This document shows positions 1 to 5,641 of a stretch of DNA of 6,825 nt, one piece after another. The position numbers and the translations under genes are program-made. Source of the DNA: Rhodopirellula sp. GTDB lineage: Bacteria > Planctomycetota > Planctomycetia > Pirellulales > Pirellulaceae. Numbering within the stretch: position 1 is the stretch's first letter; every line of letters begins with the position of its first letter. A model generated the notes under the pieces. It was not told where the DNA came from, ran no database searches, and was given only the letters and a program-made list of their open reading frames with translations. Location: contig PAUV01000087.1 of the NCBI GenBank assembly GCA_002712845.1, forward strand, positions 1 through 6,825. The letters run 5' to 3'.

Positions 1-1127
1 AACATCACACGAGATTCCCAATCGTCTCCCCCACCCGTCAATAATGGCTTGATGGATTTACCATCAAGAGGCTTGGGGGCATCAAATTCGAGTCCTGCAA
101 AGTCTGCGAGGGTCGGCAATAAATCGATCGCACCTGCAATCCGATTGACCTTGGTCCCAGCCGCAATGCAGCGTGGATAGCGAACGAGACAGGGCGACCG
201 TAATCCACCTTCGTTGGTCGAACCTTTACGCCCACGCATTCCGGCGTTGAAACGTGCACCGTTGGGTCCATTGTCCGAAAAGTAAATCACGATGGTGTCT
301 TCACCGATTCCGATCGTATCGAGGTGCTGAATCAACCGTCCCACGTTGGCATCGATATTTTCACACATCGCCAAGGCAGCACGCGTGTGCATCAGCTTTT
401 CTTTCTTTGCATTCGCCGCTTCAGGATCCGGCACAATTTCCTTATCGACAAATTTTTGCCAATACTGATCTGGCACCTGCATCGGTGAGTGCGGCGTATT
501 CAGAGCGAGGTAAACAAAGAAAGGTTGGTCGCGATGCGAATCGATGAACTGGATCGTGCGATTGGTCAAATCATCAACAATGAAACCATCACCTTTCACA
601 AGCCGGCCATTGTGTTCCAGCATAGGTGAGAAATAGTTGCCCCAATGCCCGCTGCAAAAACCGTAATAGTCATCAAAACCACGGGCGTTGGGATGGTACG
701 GGTACTGCATTCCACTATGCCACTTTCCATAACATCCGGTCGCATACCCACCCTCACGAAAAACCTCGGCTATCGTCTGCTCATCAGAATTGAATCTTTC
801 ACCACCAGCCGATGTGCTGTAAACGCCAGATCGATTGTGATATCTGCCTGTAAGAAACTCAGCCCTCGTAGGTGAACAAACGGCACAAACATAGAAACGA
901 TCGATCTCGGCACCCTCACGTGCCATTGCATCGATATTGGGCGTGGAAAGATTTGGATTTCCATGCAGGCTGAGGTCCCCCCAACCCTGATCGTCAGTCA
1001 AAATCACAACCACATTAGGTTGTTTAACTCCATCATCCGCCAAACATCTATCGGAAGGAAGCAGCATGCCTGCAAGAGTTACAAGCAGACCAAGAGAGAA
1101 TTTTTTCCAGACAGGGATCAACGACAT
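1..1127 (-). CDS. Secreted sulfatase (arylsulfatase A-like), C-terminus cut by window edge
   Basis: This is a type I, formylglycine-dependent sulfatase that hydrolyses sulfate esters; the substrate cannot be told from sequence. The frame runs open for 375 codons to the left edge. Residues 1-30 look like a Sec signal peptide (basic WKK, hydrophobic stretch, likely cleavage after CLA at 30), so the enzyme probably acts outside the cytoplasm. Family motifs appear in order: [13 protein letters not shown] near 39-51, with metal-binding D45 and D46; CSPTR at 84-88, where C84 is the residue converted to formylglycine, followed by LTGR; YGKWH at 133-137; TPHSP; and SDNGPNG, supplying further metal ligands. 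The ATG at 1127 is fixed by an in-frame TAA at 1133-1131. The upstream region is A-rich with only a weak AAGAAAG. Family members usually have 450-600 residues, so perhaps 100-200 are missing. It diverges from the kinase gene. The family call is firm; the substrate class is unknown. Confidence 0.96.
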   Translation of the reverse strand, partial: MSLIPVWKKFSLGLLVTLAGMLLPSDRCLADDGVKQPNVVVILTDDQGWGDLSLHGNPNLSTPNIDAMAREGAEIDRFYVCAVCSPTRAEFLTGRYHNRSGVYSTSAGGERFNSDEQTIAEVFREGGYATGCYGKWHSGMQYPYHPNARGFDDYYGFCSGHWGNYFSPMLEHNGRLVKGDGFIVDDLTNRTIQFIDSHRDQPFFVYLALNTPHSPMQVPDQYWQKFVDKEIVPDPEAANAKKEKLMHTRAALAMCENIDANVGRLIQHLDTIGIGEDTIVIYFSDNGPNGARFNAGMRGRKGSTNEGGLRSPCLVRYPRCIAAGTKVNRIAGAIDLLPTLADFAGLEFDAPKPLDGKSIKPLLTGGGDDWESRVM

Positions 1128-1160
1128 TTTTTATTCTTTCTTATGGATAATCGCGTTCTG

Positions 1161-1190
1161 CTTACAGCCTAATTTGAGTAGGGCTATCAA
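1161..1190 (-). promoter_or_regulatory. Possible promoter for the sulfatase gene
   Basis: Read on the minus strand, TTGATA (1190-1185) and TGTAAG (1166-1161) are separated by 18 bases and lie 34 bases upstream of the sulfatase ATG. The -35 match is good (5 of 6), but the -10 match is only 4 of 6, so this is a weak call from pattern alone. Confidence 0.25.
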
Positions 1191-1251
1191 GCAACGCAAC
1201 CGATTCCCTGAAAGCACCCGGGCCAAAGCAATCTACTGACAAACTTACCTT

Positions 1252-1257
1252 TATACT
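1252..1257 (+). promoter_or_regulatory. Possible -10 element directly upstream of the kinase gene
   Basis: TATACT matches the bacterial -10 consensus in 5 of 6 positions, but no -35 hexamer is visible at normal spacing. Transcription from it would begin about 7 bases downstream, at or next to the kinase ATG at 1265, which would give a leaderless mRNA. This fits the absence of a Shine-Dalgarno sequence there. It is based on one short motif only. Confidence 0.35.
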
Positions 1258-1264
1258 GTGACGC

Positions 1265-2935
1265 ATGGAGAAAACGCCAGAAGACGAACACAGCATGCCA
1301 AACACGTCAGATAAGTCTGATGTGGTGGCTCCAAATTCAGATCAGCATATGTCTCAGGACCACCAACAGGTGCTTGAAACTGTCATGGCTGAATATCTCG
1401 AAAAGCTTGATTCGGGTAACCCTCCTGACCCAGCGACTTATCTTGAGGCGTATCCACAGCATGCAGACGAACTTTCTACGTTTTTCCGAAATCACCATTG
1501 GTTAGGGATGAATTCGCCTCCCGATGCACCATCTCTTCTGGGTGCAAAAATTGGGCCTTACCAGATCGAGAGGGAAATAGCGCGAGGCGGGATGGGTGTT
1601 GTGTATCAGGCGCACCAAGCAGGTCTCGACCGAAGGGTTGCATTGAAGCTGATCAGTGGTGGCGTGCTGGCAGGCAAAGAAGAACGCAGCCGTTTTCGAC
1701 TAGAGGCAGAAGCAGCGGCTCGCCTTGATCATCCAGGCATCATCTCGATTTTTGATATCGGCTCATGGCGGGGCTATGAATATTTTTCGATGGCGTATAT
1801 CGATGGTCCGACGCTACAGACACACGTCGATGCGCGTGATTTAAGTTACGAGCAAATAGCAAATTTGCTGCGTGACATTGCCGATGCCGTTCACTATGCG
1901 CACCGAGCGGGTATCGTCCACCGTGACCTGAAGCCCGACAATATTTTAATCAATGCCGATGGCTTTCCACTGGTCGCTGACTTCGGTTTGGCAAAAACAC
2001 ATCGTGGAGGCAGCATCCTGACTCAAACGGGGCAGGTTCTTGGTACACCACACTACATGAGCCCGGAACAAGCGCAGGGGAATAGTGACGCCGATGCCTC
2101 CTCCGACGTTTACTCGCTCGGTGCCATTCTGTACGCAATGCTCACCGGCCAACCACCCCATGAAGGCGACTCGGCTGCACAGATTCTCCGCAGTCTCGCA
2201 GAAAACGAACCTCCGACACCACGACAAGTTCGCAAAGATGTCCCTCCAGATCTTGAAAACATCTGCATGAGGGCAATGCGACCTGAACTGGTCGCCCGTT
2301 ACGAAACAGCAGAAGACATCGCACTTGATCTTGAACGTTATCTTTCGGGCGAGCCAACCAAGGCCGGGAGTAGCGGTTTGCTGGACCGTATGGCACGTGA
2401 ATTCCGGCGAGATCAGCACCAGACTTATTTCAAGAATTGGGATCGGGCGTTGGAGAATATCGGTTTCATTGTGTTCATCGCCCATCTGCTGATGTACGGA
2501 TTGCAGTGGTTGTCTGATTCTCCCAACAATTGGCTGGCCTACTGGCCCGCGAGGGGCCTGATGATGTGCGCTATTTTCTTCGTCATTTATCGGGGACGCG
2601 ACGGTGCGATGCTGCCAAGCAGCGTGGCAGAACGTCCCGTCTGGTCGATCTGGATCGCATATCTCCTGACGCTCTCCGTACTCAATTTGATCAACATCGC
2701 CAGTGGTGGCGATCAGGGCAACGTTTTTCAAACTGCCGCGGCACTAAGTGGTTTCGCATTTATCGCCATGTCGGGCCACATCTGGGGTGGCGCGGCCCCC
2801 TTGGGTTTGGGCTTTCTCGCGGTTGCCGCGGCGTGTGCTATTTCGCCATCAAGCTCGCCACTGTTGATGGGCAGCATGTGGCTCATCAGTATGCTAATAC
2901 TCGCTCGCCATTACCGCAATAAATCGGCAAACTAG
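1265..2935 (+). CDS. Membrane-anchored Ser/Thr protein kinase (Hanks-type, PknB-like)
   Basis: This 556-residue protein transfers phosphate from ATP to Ser/Thr of target proteins; its targets are unknown. Residues about 33-80 form a soluble extension with PPDPATYLEAYPQHADEL, a type often seen before planctomycete kinase domains. The kinase domain spans about 99-361 with every key element: glycine loop ARGGMGVV (106-113), VALK with Lys128, HRDLKPDN (219-226) with catalytic Asp221 and Asn226, DFG (239-241), GTPHYMSPEQA (260-270) and DVYSLG (281-286), so it should be active. After a basic linker (about 362-395), residues 398-547 hold about six hydrophobic helices and no extracytoplasmic sensor domain is evident, so the catalytic part should face the cytoplasm. 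ATG 1265 is the first possible start, since an in-frame TGA lies at 1259-1261; ATG 1295 (Met11) is an alternative. Neither has a good Shine-Dalgarno. It is probably transcribed alone. Confidence 0.95.
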   Translation: MEKTPEDEHSMPNTSDKSDVVAPNSDQHMSQDHQQVLETVMAEYLEKLDSGNPPDPATYLEAYPQHADELSTFFRNHHWLGMNSPPDAPSLLGAKIGPYQIEREIARGGMGVVYQAHQAGLDRRVALKLISGGVLAGKEERSRFRLEAEAAARLDHPGIISIFDIGSWRGYEYFSMAYIDGPTLQTHVDARDLSYEQIANLLRDIADAVHYAHRAGIVHRDLKPDNILINADGFPLVADFGLAKTHRGGSILTQTGQVLGTPHYMSPEQAQGNSDADASSDVYSLGAILYAMLTGQPPHEGDSAAQILRSLAENEPPTPRQVRKDVPPDLENICMRAMRPELVARYETAEDIALDLERYLSGEPTKAGSSGLLDRMAREFRRDQHQTYFKNWDRALENIGFIVFIAHLLMYGLQWLSDSPNNWLAYWPARGLMMCAIFFVIYRGRDGAMLPSSVAERPVWSIWIAYLLTLSVLNLINIASGGDQGNVFQTAAALSGFAFIAMSGHIWGGAAPLGLGFLAVAAACAISPSSSPLLMGSMWLISMLILARHYRNKSAN

Positions 2936-3029
2936 GTGTTCACTTGCTACGTAAGAACCGTGAGTGCTTGCAAAGTCATGGGTCATTCACCCCGCGAAAC
3001 GCATCCTCCGTATTTCAAACTTTTGCCGG

Positions 3030-3058
3030 GTGAAAATCAGACAAATCAAGCGTACAAT
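3030..3058 (+). promoter_or_regulatory. Probable promoter for the Tat-signal protein gene
   Basis: GTGAAA (3030-3035, 4 of 6 against TTGACA) and TACAAT (3053-3058, 5 of 6 against TATAAT) are spaced by exactly 17 bases. A transcript would start near 3065 and give a leader of about 40 nt before the ATG at 3106. The placement and -10 match are good; the -35 is weak. Confidence 0.4.
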
Positions 3059-3105
3059 GAGGGTCGCCGTCCATTAATCATTCCAGCCCCGAGGTAGCCG
3101 CCACG

Positions 3106-4113
3106 ATGCGTGACCCCCATTCAATCAATCGACGTGTCTTTCTTGAGTCCTCCGCTGCAGCGGCAATCGCTACTGGCTCAGTTCTCACCTCTGGCCTACA
3201 GGTTTCCGCAGCCGACACTGCTGCAAGTGCTGAGTCGGTCGTAGGCACGCTCTACTCAACACTCAACGACAAACAAAAAAAATCGATCTGCTTTGATTGG
3301 AATCACCAAGATGGCAAACGAGGCTTATTGAGAACTTTCGTAGCCAATAATTGGAATATCACGAAGCCGGAAATCAATGATGATTTCTACACCGATGAGC
3401 AACGTGAGTTGATCACGAAGGTATTCGAATCCATTGTGCACCCAGCATGGCACGAGCGTTATTACCAGCAACTCGAAGATGATGCAGGTGGATTCGGCAA
3501 TGAGCAGTCGATTGCGATCTTTGGCAAGCCGGGCGAAGGTAAATTCGAACTTGTACTGACAGGTCGCCACATGACATTAAGGTGTGATGGAAATTCAGCA
3601 GACCACGTGGCTTTTGGTGGACCAATTTTCTACGGCCATGCACCTGAGTTCAATGAGAATCCGCAACACACTGACAATGTCTTCTGGAGTCAGGCTGTCG
3701 AAGCCAATAAGCTCTATCAAATGCTCGGAGGTCAACAACAGAAACAGGCGCAAGTCGCCAAAACACCGAGAGAACAAGCCGTTGCCTTCCGAGGCGCTAA
3801 AGGTGGCATGGCAGGCCTGCCTGTCACCGACATGAGCTCTGATCAGAAAGAGCATTTGCAGAAAGTAATCGGTACGCTTACCGAAATGTATCGCACCAGC
3901 GATCAGCAAGAGGCGATGCAATGCCTCGCCAAGCAAGGTGGCTTGGATGCCTGCACTCTCTCGTTCTACACCGACCAAGATCTGGGCAAGGACAAGGTGT
4001 GGGATAACTGGCGCCTCGAAGGACCCTCGTTTGTATGGCACTATCGCGGTGCTCCTCATGTACACGTTTGGGTTAACGTCGCCGATTCCGCCGACGTTAA
4101 AACCAACTCCTGA
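3106..4113 (+). CDS. Tat-exported DUF3500-like protein of unknown function
   Basis: This 335-residue protein has a clear twin-arginine signal: NRRVFLESS (8-16) followed by an Ala-rich hydrophobic stretch, with likely cleavage after VSA or VSAA (35-36). It is therefore probably exported folded. The mature part resembles the DUF3500 family as I remember it: an N-terminal helical part with repeated aromatic and charged residues, then SIAIFGKPGEGKFELVLTGR followed by HMTL, resembling the family's 'FGxP...W...GHHLSL' stretch, then GGPIFYGHAPE, and near the end WRLEGPSFVWHYRG with PHVHVWVN. The several His and Trp residues in these strands could form a ligand or metal site, but this is inference. 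No enzymatic role is established for the family to my knowledge. GAGGT at 3091-3095 lies 10 bases before the ATG and is a fair ribosome-binding site, supporting this start. The gene stands alone between its own promoter candidate and the 30-bp palindrome. Confidence 0.85.
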   Translation: MRDPHSINRRVFLESSAAAAIATGSVLTSGLQVSAADTAASAESVVGTLYSTLNDKQKKSICFDWNHQDGKRGLLRTFVANNWNITKPEINDDFYTDEQRELITKVFESIVHPAWHERYYQQLEDDAGGFGNEQSIAIFGKPGEGKFELVLTGRHMTLRCDGNSADHVAFGGPIFYGHAPEFNENPQHTDNVFWSQAVEANKLYQMLGGQQQKQAQVAKTPREQAVAFRGAKGGMAGLPVTDMSSDQKEHLQKVIGTLTEMYRTSDQQEAMQCLAKQGGLDACTLSFYTDQDLGKDKVWDNWRLEGPSFVWHYRGAPHVHVWVNVADSADVKTNS

Positions 4114-4140
4114 TATTTTTTAATAATATTTTGAGTCACC

Positions 4141-4170
4141 ACAAGGGATTGGCCGCGGCCAATCCCTTGT
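4141..4170. terminator. Perfect 30-bp palindrome, probable terminator after the Tat-signal protein gene
   Basis: The 30 bases from ACAAGGG to CCCTTGT are identical to their own reverse complement without a mismatch, centred on GGCCGCGGCC. As RNA this gives a stem of about 13 bp with a 4-base loop, beginning 27 bases after the stop codon of the Tat-signal gene. Only TTGTTCATT follows, not a real U-run, and the T-rich stretch (4114-4136) lies before the stem. It is thus not a textbook intrinsic terminator. It could also protect the mRNA 3' end or be a protein-binding site. Confidence 0.6.
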
Positions 4171-4400
4171 TCATTACCGTCTTCAGCATCCAATGATTAG
4201 TCAATCGGCTGGCACAAATTGAATGTTTATCGGATAGCCCGATTCTGCCGGAACATCACCCTCTCTACCTGAGGTGGTACTCACACCGCCACTGCGTGTC
4301 AGAGCAAAAAAGATCCGCGTAATTTTGCATCTTGCCTCGATGTGATACTTTCGGTGATGCTTGTAGAACCTGAACCGACCCTTCTTGAAGAGATCAAACG

Positions 4401-4778
4401 ATGCGAGGATTTGCTTACGTCATTGCTGTATTGGCTGCCCTTGGAATCATGATTGGCATCGTGTCTTATCCAAATCAAAATGAGCCAACCAGCAGTCGCA
4501 CTGCAACAACGCCTGTCTCTGCCGCCTTAATGACGGAATCTGGCACATTAACAATTGCTGTACCCACCATGCAGTGTGAAATGGCTTGCTTTCCGAGAGT
4601 AAAGACAACTCTGGAAGGCAAGGATGGTGTTCAGTCCGTTGAACTGGCAACTCAGAAAGAAGAGGGCGTACTAGACAATCGTCAAGTAATCGTAAATTAT
4701 GACAATGGATTCAATCTGAATGCGGCGTTGTCCTCATTGGTTGAGGAAGGTTTTCCAAACTCTGCTGTCGTCGAGTGA
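4401..4778 (+). CDS. Small membrane-anchored HMA-like metal-binding protein with CxxxC motif
   Basis: This 125-residue protein has an N-terminal hydrophobic segment (about 4-22), either a membrane anchor or an uncleaved signal, then a polar Ser/Thr-rich linker (about 25-48). Residues about 49-125 resemble a heavy-metal-associated (HMA, ferredoxin-like) fold: strand TLTIAVPTMQ, metal-site loop, helix through VKTTLEGKDG, strand VQSVELA, strand RQVIVNYD, helix LNAALSSLVEEGF and a final short strand. The canonical HMA loop is MxCxxC; here it reads M57-Q-C59-E-M-A-C63, so the cysteines are three residues apart instead of two, with an extra Met between them. Cu(I) or another soft metal is a reasonable guess but unproven. 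The domain should sit outside the cytoplasmic membrane. The ribosome-binding site is weak (GAAGAGA, 4387-4393). The chelatase gene follows 40 nt later, so co-transcription is likely. Confidence 0.8.
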   Translation: MRGFAYVIAVLAALGIMIGIVSYPNQNEPTSSRTATTPVSAALMTESGTLTIAVPTMQCEMACFPRVKTTLEGKDGVQSVELATQKEEGVLDNRQVIVNYDNGFNLNAALSSLVEEGFPNSAVVE

Positions 4779-4818
4779 ATTTTAGCAGCAGACTTTCATA
4801 GCCCCGCCCCATTCAACC

Positions 4819-5583
4819 ATGGTATGCACCCAAATGGACAAAGCCGGTATCTTGCTGGTTGGACATGGAACACGAAATGCTGATGGGACCCGGCAATTTT
4901 TTGAGTTGGAAGAACACTTAAGCGACTTGGTTACCCCCGCGCCAGTTACCGCTGGCTTACTGGAATTCCAAAGTCCATCGATTCCGGAAGCATGGGATGA
5001 ACTGTTATCCCAAGGGGTGACTCACATCCACGTTGCGCCGTTGTTATTGTTCGCGGCGGGCCATGCCAAACAGGATATCCCTGACATACTGGCGGAATGC
5101 CAAGCCCGAAGCGTTCATGTTACGTTTGATCAATCGCGTCCACTCTCTCGACATGCAGCGATCATTGATCTTGCGATGCAGAGATTGAATACAGCGTTAG
5201 CGTCCTGTCAACATTCTCCCGAGCGCACAGCGGTCATCATGGTGGGTCGTGGCAGTCACGATCCCTGTGCCAAAGCGGACATGCGGGTTCTCAGCGAGAT
5301 CATCAGCCATAGATCGTTTGTAGCTGAAGTAATCACAACGTTTTACGCAATGACCGAACCCCGCTTACCAGACACACTTGAAATAGTGGCCCTCAGTGGG
5401 CGTTTTGATACGGTAGTGGTCCAGCCGCACTTGCTATTTGAAGGTAAATTGAACGAAGCGATTTTGAATCAAACAAAGGAAGCGGCAAACAGGCACCCAT
5501 CTCTCCAGTGGCTCACTTCTGGTTACCTCGGCCCTGATCCTTTGCTTGCTAACGCCATAGCCAACCGAGCGGGAATGCAGTGA
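4819..5583 (+). CDS. cbiX: Two-domain CbiX-type sirohydrochlorin chelatase
   Basis: This 254-residue protein should insert Co2+ (cobalamin route) or Fe2+ (siroheme route) into sirohydrochlorin in the cytoplasm; the sequence does not decide which metal. It has two tandem CbiX-like halves. The N-terminal half starts ILLVGHGTRNADG (11-23) and has LLEFQSPSI (47-55) and VAPLLLFAAGHAKQDIP (72-88), placing His16, Glu49 and His82 where the family has its catalytic and metal residues. The C-terminal half starts VIMVGRGSHDPCAKAD (139-154), then TFYAMTEPRLPDTLE (174-188) and VVVQPHLLFEGKL (199-211); here Arg144 replaces the first His, while His204 is in the second site region. The length suits long CbiX forms. 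Start is uncertain: ATG 4819 or ATG 4834 (Met6), neither with a Shine-Dalgarno, and the conserved domain begins after both. Its neighbour upstream is the HMA-like gene, suggesting a metal-related unit. Confidence 0.9.
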   Translation: MVCTQMDKAGILLVGHGTRNADGTRQFFELEEHLSDLVTPAPVTAGLLEFQSPSIPEAWDELLSQGVTHIHVAPLLLFAAGHAKQDIPDILAECQARSVHVTFDQSRPLSRHAAIIDLAMQRLNTALASCQHSPERTAVIMVGRGSHDPCAKADMRVLSEIISHRSFVAEVITTFYAMTEPRLPDTLEIVALSGRFDTVVVQPHLLFEGKLNEAILNQTKEAANRHPSLQWLTSGYLGPDPLLANAIANRAGMQ

Positions 5584-5591
5584 AGACTATA

Positions 5592-5615
5592 CCCGGGTTG
5601 AAAGCTGCACCCGGG
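5592..5615. terminator. Small hairpin between convergent genes, possible bidirectional terminator
   Basis: CCCGGGT (5592-5598) pairs perfectly with ACCCGGG (5609-5615) around a 10-base loop, giving a 7-bp GC-rich stem 8 bases after the chelatase stop codon. The hairpin lies in the 58-nt gap where the chelatase and the right-edge gene converge, the expected place for a terminator serving both strands. No T-run follows on either strand, so the call is moderate to weak. Confidence 0.4.
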
Positions 5616-5641
5616 CGGAAGGCTGGCCCCGATGTGACTGC

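Noticed and set aside
254..875. Plus-strand open frames of 97 and 76 codons opposite the sulfatase
   Set aside because: They lie antisense to a frame with complete sulfatase motifs, and their translations are low-quality and rich in Arg, Ser and His.
1946..2731. 261-codon minus-strand frame opposite the kinase
   Set aside because: It is a long antisense shadow of the kinase gene, which has all catalytic motifs; the translation shows no domain and has a Cys/His-rich, unstructured composition.
2530..2922. 130-codon plus-strand frame inside the kinase membrane tail
   Set aside because: It overlaps the kinase in another frame, and its Arg/Gly-rich translation is typical of an off-frame reading of coding sequence.
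2936..3029. Hairpin or small RNA after the kinase gene
   Set aside because: Only short 4-bp stems such as GGGT/ACCC around CATTC can be drawn, too weak to call a terminator or RNA gene.
3023..3058. TTGCCG paired with TACAAT as promoter
   Set aside because: The 24-base spacing is too long; GTGAAA at 3030-3035 gives the normal 17.
3595..4065. 156-codon minus-strand frame opposite the Tat-signal protein
   Set aside because: It is antisense to a gene with a clear Tat signal, promoter candidate and ribosome-binding site; no motif or own start signal is visible.
4325..4349. TTGCAT and TGTGATACT as a promoter for the HMA-like gene
   Set aside because: The two elements are only 13 bases apart and the -10 matches just 4 of 6, so the pair does not form a believable promoter, although some promoter must lie in this gap.
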